64,000 nt of DNA, taken from Pseudomonas marginalis. Lineage in GTDB: Bacteria > Pseudomonadota > Gammaproteobacteria > Pseudomonadales > Pseudomonadaceae. Both the position numbers and the translations under genes were made by a program. Positions within the stretch are counted from its first letter, which is position 1, and every line of letters starts with the position of its first letter. The stretch spans positions 1,984,001 through 2,048,000 of the forward strand of contig NZ_VTFG01000001.1 in the NCBI RefSeq assembly GCF_008692035.1, in the 5' to 3' direction. The notes below the pieces were generated by a model, which worked only from the letters and a program-made list of their open reading frames with translations, ran no database searches and was not told where the DNA came from. Shown piece after piece: positions 28,132 through 36,815 of the stretch.

Positions 28132-28821
28132 ATGAGTGCCCGTTTTATTGCTGTGTGCTGCCTGCTTTTTGCTGTCACTGCCCATGCCCAGGCGCCCCGA
28201 ACCTTCAGCGAAGCCAAAAAGGTTGCCTGGAAGTTGTACGCGCCACAATCCACCGAGTTCTATTGCGGCTGCAAATACACCGGCAACCGCGTTGACCTGA
28301 AAGCCTGCGGCTACATCCCACGCAAAAACGCCAACCGTGCCGCGCGCATCGAGTGGGAGCACATTGTTCCAGCCTGGCAGATCGGCCATCAGCGCCAGTG
28401 CTGGCAAGACGGTGGACGCAAGAACTGCACCCGCCATGACGACGTATTCAAGCGTGCCGAAGCGGATCTGCACAACCTGGTGCCGAGCATCGGCGAGGTC
28501 AATGGAGATCGAAGTAACTTCAGTTTTGGCTGGCTGCCGGTGCAAAGCGGGCAATACGGTTCGTGCCTGACCCAGGTGGATTTCAAGGCCAAGAAGGTCA
28601 TGCCGCGCCCGTCCATTCGCGGGATGATCGCACGCACGTATTTCTACATGAGCAAGCAGTACGGCTTGCGCCTGTCGAAACAGGATCGCCAGTTGTACGA
28701 AGCCTGGAACAAGACCTATCCGGTACAAGCCTGGGAGCGCCAGCGGAACCAGACGGTGGCGTGCGTGATGGGGCGCGGCAATGAGTTTGTCGGCCCGGTT
28801 AACCTGAAAGCCTGCGGTTGA
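28132..28821 (+). CDS. endA: Periplasmic endonuclease I
   Basis: A 229-residue endonuclease I of the EndA/NucM class. Residues 1-19 form a signal peptide (MSARFIAVCCLLFAVTAHAQ). The catalytic beta-beta-alpha metal site is the RIEWEHIVPAWQIGHQRQCW segment (His in EHIVP), and conserved cysteines (CGCKYTGNR, CWQDGGRKNC, CVMGRGN, LKACG) form disulfides. It cuts DNA in the periplasm without sequence preference. Located directly after DUF1654. Confidence 0.93.
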   Translation: MSARFIAVCCLLFAVTAHAQAPRTFSEAKKVAWKLYAPQSTEFYCGCKYTGNRVDLKACGYIPRKNANRAARIEWEHIVPAWQIGHQRQCWQDGGRKNCTRHDDVFKRAEADLHNLVPSIGEVNGDRSNFSFGWLPVQSGQYGSCLTQVDFKAKKVMPRPSIRGMIARTYFYMSKQYGLRLSKQDRQLYEAWNKTYPVQAWERQRNQTVACVMGRGNEFVGPVNLKACG

Positions 28822-28851
28822 ACAGGGGCGGCACTGCCGCCCAATCAGCGG

Positions 28852-29232
28852 TTACTGCGCGGTCTTGTGCTCGATGATCTCGGACACCGTGTCGGTTTTC
28901 TTGGCCCGCGCCATCTTCTCGTTGAGCAGCGTCTGCTTGGCTTCGGCCTCGGCCCTGGTTGCAAATGGCCCCAGCAGCACTTCGTCCTTGCCGTCGACCT
29001 TCACGATGTAAAAACTGAACCCGTGTTCGAGCAACCAGGCGGTCAGGTCGGTGATTGCCTGCAGCTTATGGTCCGGCGGGCCTACTCGCAGGTCCCATTC
29101 CTGGGCAGCAATCGCGCCGGTTTGTGGCTGGCTTTCGGTTACGGCAGGCTTGGCCTTGGCGGCATCGACGCTTTTGCCTTCACCGCAACCGGCCAATGCC
29201 AACACCGCAATTGCCATCGCTACTTTACGCAC
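28852..29232 (-). CDS. SPOR-domain lipoprotein
   Basis: A 126-residue protein with a lipoprotein signal (MAIAVLALAGCGEGKSVDAA, Cys near residue 16). The mature part carries a SPOR domain: EWDLRVGPPDHKLQAITDL, followed by VDGKDEVLLGPFATRAEAEA. SPOR domains bind denuded peptidoglycan glycan strands at division sites. It is convergent with endA. Its exact role is unknown. Confidence 0.85.
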   Translation of the reverse strand: MRKVAMAIAVLALAGCGEGKSVDAAKAKPAVTESQPQTGAIAAQEWDLRVGPPDHKLQAITDLTAWLLEHGFSFYIVKVDGKDEVLLGPFATRAEAEAKQTLLNEKMARAKKTDTVSEIIEHKTAQ

Positions 29233-29480
29233 TGCCCTGCTCCTTCAACGGATAAAGAGGCGACTTTATCATTCACTGTCTATTCTGGCCGTCATAAACA
29301 TTGGCTTAAACAATGCGAATGATGTATCCCAGACCTGTATGATGCCGCCATGGGAATTAATGTCGCCTCTATGCGTCCTAAAAGAGGCAGTCACAGGGAC
29401 GCGCTTAGCAGTAAGCTACACACATACGACACCTGCCCTGTCTGAAACATGTGTCCTTAAAAGTAATCAAGGAGAAGTCC

Positions 29481-29675
29481 ATGCTTATACTCACCCGCAA
29501 AGTCGGTGAAAGCATAAACATCGGTGATGACATTACGATCACCATCCTGGGCGTCAGCGGCCAGCAAGTACGAATCGGCATCAACGCACCCAAGGATGTT
29601 GCCGTGCATCGCGAGGAGATTTACCAGCGCATCCAGGCCGGCCTGTCCGCTCCGGACAAAAACCAGACGCCTTGA
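29481..29675 (+). CDS. rsmE: RsmE-type carbon storage/translational regulator
   Basis: A 64-residue CsrA/RsmA family protein starting [20 protein letters not shown]. It binds A(N)GGA motifs in mRNA leaders as a dimer and represses translation; Rsm proteins act downstream of GacA in Pseudomonas. The [11 protein letters not shown] sequence matches my memory of RsmE rather than RsmA (RRVGETLMVGDD). AAGGAGAAG precedes the ATG and itself contains a GGA motif, so autoregulation is plausible. Arg44-equivalent [13 protein letters not shown] is intact. Confidence 0.88.
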   Translation: MLILTRKVGESINIGDDITITILGVSGQQVRIGINAPKDVAVHREEIYQRIQAGLSAPDKNQTP

Positions 29676-29688
29676 AGCGCCCTCAGTA

Positions 29689-29719
29689 GCCAGCCCTTTC
29701 GTTCACTGTAACGGCTGGC
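29689..29719 (+). terminator. Hairpin downstream of rsmE
   Basis: GCCAGCC (29689-29695) pairs with GGCTGGC (29713-29719), with an extra TCGTT/AACG inner stem. A long T run is lacking, so termination may be weak or rho-assisted. Confidence 0.4.
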
Positions 29720-29887
29720 GAAAACCTCATCGGTCTGCTTTTGTCTGTGTCGCGCGAAGCGCTTTTTGCCGCATGCCCATCCATGCATCAAGATGAAACT
29801 ATCTTCACGCCTGGAACTTATTACACCCTTTGCAACCGAATCCTCTGACTGATACCCCGCCATCCGTGTGCACTTAGGAGCACGTCG

Positions 29888-30133
29888 ATGCTGCCAGGCA
29901 ATGCCCAGCCATTTTTCTCCAGATCCTGGATGATCGCCCTGCTGACGGGGCTGGTCTTTGTCGGCTTGGAATATGGACTGAAGCTTGAAATAGAGGGCGC
30001 CGAAGCGCCCCGTTCGCGGCTGGACCTGGTACTCCTGCTGTGTGGCTACCTGTTCATGTTCTGCCTCAAGCCCATCCAGATGGCCGTGCAGCGCAAGTTG
30101 TGCCAACGCATCGTGCGCAAAACCGTACGCTGA
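29888..30133 (+). CDS. Small inner-membrane protein
   Basis: An 81-residue protein with two hydrophobic segments, about residues 14-29 (WMIALLTGLVFVGLEY) and about 46-62 (LDLVLLLCGYLFMFCLK), with a basic C-terminal tail (QRKLCQRIVRKTVR). AGGAGCACGTCG precedes ATG 29888. Family not recognised. It follows rsmE by about 210 bases without an obvious operon link. Confidence 0.7.
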   Translation: MLPGNAQPFFSRSWMIALLTGLVFVGLEYGLKLEIEGAEAPRSRLDLVLLLCGYLFMFCLKPIQMAVQRKLCQRIVRKTVR

Positions 30134-30234
30134 CGCCCACCCCCGATTCGCTTTCAGATCGCTGGTATTTACAGCCTCGCAGCAGGACCTATCCTTGGGT
30201 GTGTTTGCACAGTCAGTAGAAGGTGCCGGTACAG

Positions 30235-30531
30235 ATGGACACGCTCACTAAAACCCAAATCGAATCTGAATTGGCAGCCCGCCTGCCCAGCTACACGGTC
30301 ACCTGTACGCTGCACGCCGACGGCACCCTCTCGGCCGTGCTCAGCGGTCCGGAAACCGATCACTTTGCAATCACCGGAATCGTGCGCGCGCATTATCGCG
30401 GTGCCGAAGCGATTGCCCGGCTCGCCAACGAGATTCTCAGGGAGATGGTGCTGTCACGCCAAGGCATGCGCAGTGATCGAATGCAGGCGTCGCCTGATCC
30501 AGCCACCCGCGAAACAGGCCGAGTCCGGTAG
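30235..30531 (+). CDS. Conserved hypothetical protein
   Basis: A 98-residue soluble protein starting MDTLTKTQIESELAARLPSY. I prefer ATG 30235, with GAAGGTG upstream; GTG 30223 overlaps that site. It contains a central beta-rich part (YTVTCTLHADGTLSAVLSGP) and a helical YRGAEAIARLANEILREMV. The end is polar. Function unknown. Confidence 0.65.
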   Translation: MDTLTKTQIESELAARLPSYTVTCTLHADGTLSAVLSGPETDHFAITGIVRAHYRGAEAIARLANEILREMVLSRQGMRSDRMQASPDPATRETGRVR

Positions 30532-30550
30532 CCGGCTCGGCCTTGCTGCG

Positions 30551-31228
30551 TCAGCCCGTCGCGCGCGCCAAGTACAGCAAGCCATCAGCGCTGCGTTGCA
30601 CCTGCAGCTGTTCATACCCATCGATCGAAGGATGCTCCGTCGCCATGGGCTTGAGGTGCGTCGAGGTCACGACCATCACATCCGCCCCAGCCGCCTCCCC
30701 TGCACGGATGCCCACCGCCGCATCCTCAAACACCAGGCAATCCTGCGTCGACACCCCCAGGCGCTGCGCACCGAGCACATAACACGCAGGGTTCGGCTTG
30801 CCGATAGCCACGTCTTCAGCCGTGACCAGCACCGCTGGCGGCGTAATACCCGCCGCTTGCAGTCGACGCAACGCGAGTTCCCTGGGTGCAGAGGTGACCA
30901 GCGCCCACTGATCGCCGGGCAAGCGGTTCAGAAACTCGACGGCCCCGGCAATCGCAACGACACCTTGCACATCATTGATTTCAGCCTCGGTAATCCACTG
31001 CGCTTCAACCTCCGGGTCGACGCCGGGCAAGGCCTGGCGCGTGATGGTGTCGATCGCCCGAGCGCCATGGATGGTGGCCAGGAACGTCGCCACCTCCAGC
31101 CCATGGCGTTCAGCCCAGATACTCCATACCCGCTCGGCGGCGGCAATCGAATTGAGCAGAGTCCCATCCATATCGAACAGAAAGGCGCGGTAAGGGCGGG
31201 CAAATACGGCTGAACCTCGGATGGACAC
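30551..31228 (-). CDS. HAD-IA family sugar-phosphatase-like hydrolase
   Basis: A 225-residue haloacid-dehalogenase-type phosphatase. Motif I is FLFDMDGTLLNS (nucleophile Asp, second Asp), motif II has VTSAPRELA, motif III includes GKPNPACYVLGA, and motif IV is CLVFEDAAVGIRAG. The helical cap between residues 25-90 places it with YfbT/HxpA-like sugar-phosphate phosphatases. The substrate is not evident. No neighbour helps to define it. Confidence 0.88.
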   Translation of the reverse strand: MSIRGSAVFARPYRAFLFDMDGTLLNSIAAAERVWSIWAERHGLEVATFLATIHGARAIDTITRQALPGVDPEVEAQWITEAEINDVQGVVAIAGAVEFLNRLPGDQWALVTSAPRELALRRLQAAGITPPAVLVTAEDVAIGKPNPACYVLGAQRLGVSTQDCLVFEDAAVGIRAGEAAGADVMVVTSTHLKPMATEHPSIDGYEQLQVQRSADGLLYLARATG

Positions 31229-31360
31229 TGCGGGGTTTCCTCGTGAGCTGAAACGAATAATCGACGCAATGCAATCTACGGATCACCCGGCGGCTTGTAA
31301 ACGCCAACGACGCCGGCAATAACACGGCAGGTCGAGCGCCATGCGGTCGACACCGCCAGC

Positions 31361-31807
31361 TCAATCGAGGGCGCCATTGAGGACTTCGTAGATGATGCCC
31401 GTCGCGATGGCCACCAGTATCAAGTCGGTGCCCGCCTGCTGCCACTCGTATCCCTCGTAATGGGGCAAGCGGCCCAACAAACGCCCGTCCAGCTTCTTGG
31501 CAATGCCCGGCGGCAGCGGCTTGCCGCGGGCCAGGTTCTTCTGGATGCCTGGCGGCAAGGCGGGCCCAGGGCTCCAGTAGTCGCGATAACCGCCCAACAC
31601 ATTCAGCACGCTGCCACGGTCGACGCTGGGGCCATGACTGCCTGCTACACCTTTGCCTTTGGGCTTGTCATGCTCCTGTCCGCCGTGACCATTGCCTTTA
31701 TCGTTGCCTTGCCCCTTGCCATTGCCTGGGTCAGCCAGGGCCATACCGCCAGCGGCAAACAACACAAGCGAAAGCGCAACAGATACGAATTTCGGGCACT
31801 TGATCAT
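31361..31807 (-). CDS. CigR/RcnB-like periplasmic protein
   Basis: A 148-residue protein with a signal peptide (SVALSLVLFAAGGMALADPG). A Gly/Lys/Asn/His-rich low-complexity part follows (GNGKGQGNDKGNGHGG), then PALPPGIQKNLARGKPLPPG and a PHYEGYEWQQAG segment. This matches my memory of the anti-virulence CigR-like/RcnB family in Pseudomonas. The C-terminal hydrophobic stretch (LILVAIATGIIYEVL) may insert in a membrane. Role in this organism unknown. Confidence 0.75.
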   Translation of the reverse strand: MIKCPKFVSVALSLVLFAAGGMALADPGNGKGQGNDKGNGHGGQEHDKPKGKGVAGSHGPSVDRGSVLNVLGGYRDYWSPGPALPPGIQKNLARGKPLPPGIAKKLDGRLLGRLPHYEGYEWQQAGTDLILVAIATGIIYEVLNGALD

Positions 31808-31870
31808 GGCGATAATCCAACACAGGAATGTAGCTGAACTGTAGTCGAGGTTATCGCACCCCGGGGGACG

Positions 31871-32476
31871 TCAACTCACCTGACCACCCACTTCCAGCAC
31901 ATCCACCGGGGTATTCCACGCCGCCGACACCGCGATGCGCAGCCCATCGACAAGGCCCGCGCCAAGATCCCTCGACACGTGGATAAAACCACTGCGTACA
32001 CCGGTGCCCGCGAGTTCGTGCTGCAAGCGGTAGAACACCTGGTTGCACACGAATGTACCCGCCGTCTGCGATACCGACACCGCAATCCCTGCTTCGCGCA
32101 CCGCCCTGGCCATGGCCTTGATCGGCAGCGTCGAAAAGTACGCCGCCGGGCCGCCGACCACCACCGCCGTGTCGATGGGTTGCTCCCCCAGATTATCGGG
32201 GATGCGTGCATCGTTGACGTTGATCGCCACCCGCTCGATGGATATTTCGCTGCGCCCGGGGGCCAACCCAGTGGCGATGACCATCGCCGGACGCAGTTCA
32301 CTGATCAGTTGGAGCAGGCACTCACCCGCCGTGGCAAACGCACAGGGCAATCGGCGCGCAACAATCCGCACATCATCGTCGAGTTGCACGCCATCCAACT
32401 GGCGCACCGCTTCCCAGGAAGGATTCACCAGGTCTTGATCAAAGGGCTCGAACCCCGTCAGCAATACAGTTCGCAT
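31871..32476 (-). CDS. pcp: Pyroglutamyl-peptidase I
   Basis: A 201-residue cysteine peptidase of family C15 that removes N-terminal pyroglutamate. It begins [20 protein letters not shown], with the Phe-Glu-Pro-Phe motif. Catalytic residues are visible: Glu in [13 protein letters not shown], Cys in [12 protein letters not shown], and His in GFIHVSRD. It ends the pair of DUF979/DUF969 membrane genes with only a 7-base gap, so it probably shares their operon, and their products may import its substrates. Confidence 0.93.
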   Translation of the reverse strand: MRTVLLTGFEPFDQDLVNPSWEAVRQLDGVQLDDDVRIVARRLPCAFATAGECLLQLISELRPAMVIATGLAPGRSEISIERVAINVNDARIPDNLGEQPIDTAVVVGGPAAYFSTLPIKAMARAVREAGIAVSVSQTAGTFVCNQVFYRLQHELAGTGVRSGFIHVSRDLGAGLVDGLRIAVSAAWNTPVDVLEVGGQVS

Positions 32477-32483
32477 CGTCGCC

Positions 32484-33434
32484 TCACATCAACACATAAA
32501 GCAGGACAATATTGACCACCAGCATCATCAACGCGGTCGGCAGTTGCGCCTTGATCACCGCGTTCTTGTCCGGCAACTCCAGCAACGCCGCCGGCACGAT
32601 ATTGAAGTTGGCCGCCATCGGCGTCATCAGCGTACCGCAGTAGCCGGAGAACATACCGATGGCGGCCATCACCGCCGGGTTACCGCCGTAGATACCCACC
32701 AGCACCGGCACGCCGACGCCCCCGGTCATCACCGGGAACGCCGCGAAGCCATTGCCCATGATCACCGTAAACAGCGCCATGCCCAGCACGTACACCATGA
32801 CCGCCACCAACTTGAAATCCAGGTTGATGTAGGTGGTGGTGACATGGGCGACAGCCGTGCCGACACCGGCTTCATTGAACAGCAGGCCAAGCATCGCCAG
32901 CATCTGCGGCAGCACCATGGCCCAGCCCAGGGCCTCGGTGAGTCGCCGGGATTCGCGCAAGGCTTGCACCGGGGTATCACGGGTCAGCCAGCACGCCAGG
33001 CCGAGGGCGATCAGGCAGCCGATGCCGAGGGACACGAAGGTGGTGTTTTTCGGATCCAGCAGCGGTACCCCGCCAATCTCGGTGTGCTTGAGCAAGACCG
33101 AACCGATCACGGTGGTCAGGGGGATCGCCAGCGCCGGGATAAACAGCTTGTGCCCGAGGCGGCCGGCACTGGCGCGCGAAGCCTTGTCATGCAACTCAGC
33201 ATGGGTGCCACGGCCGACGCCGCCCAGGCCGGCGATCAGCGCCATCACCACCACTCCCGCACCGACCACCACCGAGGGCAGGCGCTCCCCCACCAGGAAC
33301 GGGATGGCAAACAGCAGCCAGAACAGTGCGCTGGACCAGCGCTTGGGATGGCTTCGATCCAACAGGATCATGCCGGCGGTGATCAGCAGCAGGATCCCGG
33401 CGAGCCAGTACAGGTATTGGATAGAGATGATCAT
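32484..33434 (-). CDS. DUF979 integral membrane protein
   Basis: A 316-residue polytopic protein with around nine hydrophobic segments. Typical features of DUF979 include the central [20 protein letters not shown] and [20 protein letters not shown] segments, rich in Gly and reminiscent of half of an ion-coupled transporter. It overlaps the DUF969 gene by four bases. DUF969/DUF979 pairs next to pcp recur in bacteria, as far as I know without a demonstrated function. Confidence 0.88.
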   Translation of the reverse strand: MIISIQYLYWLAGILLLITAGMILLDRSHPKRWSSALFWLLFAIPFLVGERLPSVVVGAGVVVMALIAGLGGVGRGTHAELHDKASRASAGRLGHKLFIPALAIPLTTVIGSVLLKHTEIGGVPLLDPKNTTFVSLGIGCLIALGLACWLTRDTPVQALRESRRLTEALGWAMVLPQMLAMLGLLFNEAGVGTAVAHVTTTYINLDFKLVAVMVYVLGMALFTVIMGNGFAAFPVMTGGVGVPVLVGIYGGNPAVMAAIGMFSGYCGTLMTPMAANFNIVPAALLELPDKNAVIKAQLPTALMMLVVNIVLLYVLM

Positions 33435-34147
33435 TGCGCGGCCTCCACAGGGTTCGCGGCGGTCGTCATCTCGCGGGTCAGTCTTCGGTCAAACCGATGA
33501 AGTCGGAGCGCGTGAATGATAAAGGCGCAAATCGCCGTAGGAATGCCCCACACCGCAATGTGCAGCGGCTCCACATCAATCCCCGAACCGAGCAGGAAGG
33601 TATGCATCAAGGCAATCGCACCAAAGGCGACGAAGATGTCCTCACCAAAAAACAGGCCGACGTTATCGGTGGCCGCACACATGGCCAACACCTTGTGACG
33701 CAGTTTGTCCGGCAGTTTGCCGTAGCGCTTTTCCGCCGCGCCTTCGGCCATCGGTGCCAGCAGTGGGCGCACCATCTGCGGGTGCCCGCCGAGGCTGGTC
33801 AAGCCCATGGCTGCGGTGGATTCGCGCACAAACAGATAGATGATCAGCAGGCGTCCGACCGTGGCGCGCTCAAACCGCGCAATCCAGTTCTGCGCGTGCA
33901 GGCGCAAGCCGTGGCGCTCCAGCAGACCGATGACGGCGAGGGGCAACAACAGGATCAATTGCAGGGCGCGAGTCTGTAGGAAACCATCCCCCATAGTGGC
34001 GAGGATTTTCTCCAGCGGGAAGTGGGCAGCGAGCCCGGTGGCGATAGCTGCGGCGGTGACCACCAACAGCGGGTTGAAACGCAAAACAAAGCCAACCACG
34101 ATCACAAGTACGCCGATCAACGGCCATAAGTTCACAACAGTTTGCAT
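33431..34147 (-). CDS. DUF969 integral membrane protein
   Basis: A 238-residue polytopic protein. I start at ATG 34147 (MQTVVNLWPLIGVLVIVVG), behind AAGGA. The conserved-looking loop RESTAAMGLTSLGGHPQMVR and the GLFFGEDIFVAFGAIALM segment match DUF969. Probably forms the first half of a two-part transporter with DUF979. It is the first gene of the predicted DUF969-DUF979-pcp operon. Confidence 0.87.
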   Translation of the reverse strand: MQTVVNLWPLIGVLVIVVGFVLRFNPLLVVTAAAIATGLAAHFPLEKILATMGDGFLQTRALQLILLLPLAVIGLLERHGLRLHAQNWIARFERATVGRLLIIYLFVRESTAAMGLTSLGGHPQMVRPLLAPMAEGAAEKRYGKLPDKLRHKVLAMCAATDNVGLFFGEDIFVAFGAIALMHTFLLGSGIDVEPLHIAVWGIPTAICAFIIHALRLHRFDRRLTREMTTAANPVEAAQ

Positions 34148-34495
34148 GGCGGAGAGGTCCTTAAGTGCGCGCTGCGGCGCCATTACAGCAGGATGTGAAC
34201 AAAGGGTTCACAGCAGGAAGTGGCGTGCAGTCGGCTCGGTTTTTTATTGTTGGCCCGTCAGGGCGAGCGTCAGTGGCGGCAACTGTGCTGCCTGGGAGCG
34301 GGAGGTGTCCAACAAGAAAAATTGTTGCTGCAAACCAATAAATTTTGTGGGTAATTGAGTAGCCCACGAGTAACAAGACGTGGACAGACCATGAAGGATT
34401 CGCTCATCTTAACGCCGCCCGTTTATCGTGCGCGGCGCATCGGGCAGTTGGTCGGCCTTCTTCATCAAACCGTTCACTGAAAGAGGGCAGCACCG
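34148..34495. other. Divergent intergenic region between DUF969 and the MFS gene
   Basis: A 348-base stretch with an AT-rich part at 34320-34350 and a short GTGGG...CCCAC hairpin at about 34349-34371. It must contain promoters for both directions. I see no known operator or RNA element. Confidence 0.45.
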
Positions 34496-35926
34496 GTGAG
34501 CTCAGCCATTCCAGACTCCGCCGCGCAAAACCGCCTCAGTCTACACACCAGTCTGATCGCCCTGGTGGTCGCCGTAACCTTCTTCATGGAGAACCTTGAC
34601 GCCACGGTCATCGCCACCGCGCTACCGACCATGGCGACCGCCTTCGGGGTGACACCGGTCGACATGAACATCGGCATCACCGCCTATATCCTCGCCGTGG
34701 CGATCTTCATACCGCTGTCCAGCTGGGTCGCTGACCGCTTTGGTGCGCGCCGGGTATTCGCTGGCGCAATCATCCTGTTCACCCTCGCCTCGCTGCTCTG
34801 CGGGCTCAGCCAAAGTATCGAGATGTTCGTGTTCGCCCGCGTCCTGCAGGGCATGGGCGGCGCATTGATGGTGCCCGTGGGGCGCCTGGCCGTGCTGCGT
34901 AATACGGATAAGAAAGACTTGGTGAACATGATCGCGATCATTACCTGGCCCGGCCTGGTCGCGCCGATTCTGGGGCCGCTGGTCGGCGGCTTGATCGTGA
35001 CGCATGCATCGTGGCCATGGATCTTCTACGTGAATCTGCCGCTGGGTGCGCTGGCATTGGCCGCCGCACTGTGGCTGGTACCGGAAGACCGTGAAGCCAG
35101 CGTGCGCCAGTTCGATGCCAAGGGGTTTGTACTGCTGGCAGGCGCCTGTGTGGCCCTGCTGGGCGGGCTGGAATGGCTGGGTAACGAGACCGGTGAACGC
35201 CTTATTCCAGGCGCCGTGCTGGTCGCGGCAGGCATCGCGCTGGCAGTGTGGGCCGTGCACCATTGCCGCCATGCCAGCGACCCGTTATTGCCGCTCGAGA
35301 CCCTGTCCATCGATACATTTCGTGTGAGCATCTATGGCGGCTCGCTGTTTCGCCTGGCCATCAGCGCCCTGCCGTTCCTGCTGCCGCTGCTGTTTCAAGT
35401 CGCCTTTGGCTTGTCCCCGGTGGACGCAGGCTTGCTGGTGCTGGCGGTATTCGCTGGCAATCTGGCGATGAAGCCGTTCACCACGGCCATCATGCGCCGC
35501 TATGGGTTTCGCCGGGTCTTGCTGGTGAACGGAATAATCGGCGTGGTGTCGATAGCCGCTTGCGCGCTTTTCACGGTGCAGACCCCATTTGTGCTGATCG
35601 CGGCCGTGTTGTTTGCGGGAGGGTTATCCCGCTCGATGCAGTTCACCTGCTACAACTCGATCGGCTTCGCGGATGTGCCCAAACCGCGCATGAGTGAGGC
35701 CTCGGCGCTGTTCAGCATGTCATTCCAGCTGGCCATGGGGATGGGCGTAACGGTGGCGGCGCTGCTGCTACGGGCATCCATGACCCTGCAGGGGCATGAG
35801 ATGCAGGCACAGGTCGGGGATTTTCGCGTGGCGTTCGTCGGCGTGGCGCTGCTGGGAGCGTGGGCGCTGGTGGATGTATATCGCTTGACGGTGGGAGCGG
35901 GAGAAAGTGTGTTGAATCGACAGTGA
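34496..35926 (+). CDS. MFS transporter, DHA2 (EmrB/QacA-like) family
   Basis: A 476-residue drug:proton antiporter-type permease with about 14 hydrophobic helices and a GTG start at 34496. The motif after helix 2, WVADRFGARRVF, is the A-motif, and the C-motif-like ARVLQGMGGALMVPVGRLAV and WPWIFYVNLPLGALAL are typical of DHA2 proteins. No adaptor (EmrA-like) gene is adjacent, so it may export small molecules across the inner membrane alone. Substrate unknown. Confidence 0.9.
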   Translation: MSSAIPDSAAQNRLSLHTSLIALVVAVTFFMENLDATVIATALPTMATAFGVTPVDMNIGITAYILAVAIFIPLSSWVADRFGARRVFAGAIILFTLASLLCGLSQSIEMFVFARVLQGMGGALMVPVGRLAVLRNTDKKDLVNMIAIITWPGLVAPILGPLVGGLIVTHASWPWIFYVNLPLGALALAAALWLVPEDREASVRQFDAKGFVLLAGACVALLGGLEWLGNETGERLIPGAVLVAAGIALAVWAVHHCRHASDPLLPLETLSIDTFRVSIYGGSLFRLAISALPFLLPLLFQVAFGLSPVDAGLLVLAVFAGNLAMKPFTTAIMRRYGFRRVLLVNGIIGVVSIAACALFTVQTPFVLIAAVLFAGGLSRSMQFTCYNSIGFADVPKPRMSEASALFSMSFQLAMGMGVTVAALLLRASMTLQGHEMQAQVGDFRVAFVGVALLGAWALVDVYRLTVGAGESVLNRQ

Positions 35927-35956
35927 AGGCTGCGACTCAACACACTGTTGCCAGTA

Positions 35957-36391
35957 TCAGGCGGTGGTACTGACCATCGAACCCGATGTGCTGTTGCCCT
36001 CATCGGTGACTGCCTGCAACAGTGCGGAAGTCACTGTCTGCAACGCCGCCGCAGTGCCGGCGATCTGCATCTGCGCCGCCGCTACTGCCGCCGCTTTGGC
36101 TTCTGCACTCTGGTTGCTGGACTGAGCTTTTTGCAAGGCTTGCTGCTGCGCTTGAAGCTGCTTTTGCAACTGCTCGATCTGCTTCTTCAATTCTTTGACG
36201 GTATCGGACTCCTTCGAGAGCGAGGAGGCTTGGCCACCGCCACTTACACCTGCCGCACCATTGGAATCAGCGTGCATGTTGACGGTCGTGCCGCCTGCGC
36301 TGCTTGTACTTTCCTTGGTCGCGGCAGCCGTCGAGCTGACAGTGCTTGGGGTGCTTGCTACGGAGGCGGTAGTGCTGATGTTGATAAGCAT
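35957..36391 (-). CDS. Low-complexity coiled-coil protein, possibly FlxA-like
   Basis: A 144-residue protein. Residues 1-65 are Ser/Thr/Ala-rich and probably disordered (TTASVASTPSTVSSTAAATK). Residues 66-105 form a clear coiled coil (VKELKKQIEQLQKQLQAQQQ). The rest is Ala/Gln-rich and helical. The pattern is similar to FlxA-like proteins, but composition alone could give this resemblance. Convergent with the MFS gene, 30 bases away. Confidence 0.65.
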   Translation of the reverse strand: MLINISTTASVASTPSTVSSTAAATKESTSSAGGTTVNMHADSNGAAGVSGGGQASSLSKESDTVKELKKQIEQLQKQLQAQQQALQKAQSSNQSAEAKAAAVAAAQMQIAGTAAALQTVTSALLQAVTDEGNSTSGSMVSTTA

Positions 36392-36495
36392 GCCAAGTGT
36401 CCGAGAGTAAGAGATTTGCGATCTCTATCGGCCTGGGGGTCGATTACTTTAGGCGGGGGTAGGAAGATTTTCGGGTAGTAATAAATCGCACGAAC

Positions 36496-36524
36496 AAAAA
36501 AGGGCCCACCTTTCGGTGAACCCT
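36496..36524 (-). terminator. Terminator downstream of tRNA-Val(GAC)
   Basis: On the minus strand, a hairpin (AGGGTTCACC with GGTGGGCCCT) is followed by six T residues. It lies 31 bases beyond the tRNA. Confidence 0.8.
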
Positions 36525-36554
36525 TCCAGACCGCCCAGCAGAGCGGATTTTGTT

Positions 36555-36631
36555 TGGTAGGCGCGATTGGACTCGAACCAACGACCCCCACCATGTCAAG
36601 GTGGTGCTCTAACCAACTGAGCTACGTGCCT
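36555..36631 (-). tRNA. tRNA-Val(GAC)
   Basis: A 77-base tRNA with encoded CCA. The anticodon arm CCACC-TTGACAT-GGTGG gives anticodon GAC. The acceptor stem AGGCACG/CGCGCCT has an A-C mismatch at position 5-68; the remaining stems are complete. The T-loop is GTTCGAGTC. Confidence 0.93.
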
Positions 36632-36815
36632 GCTGTGAGGCGGCATTCTACGGAATTCCGGAGGGGTGTCAACATCTTTTTTGCAGCTAACCCTATGAAT
36701 ATGCGAATTATTTATTTGCAGCCGGCGCACCGTACTTTTTGGGGTGGCTGGCAGGCAATTTTCAACTCAGGTAGGATCAGGGCACTCGTAAAAAATATAA
36801 AACAGAGGTTCCAGG

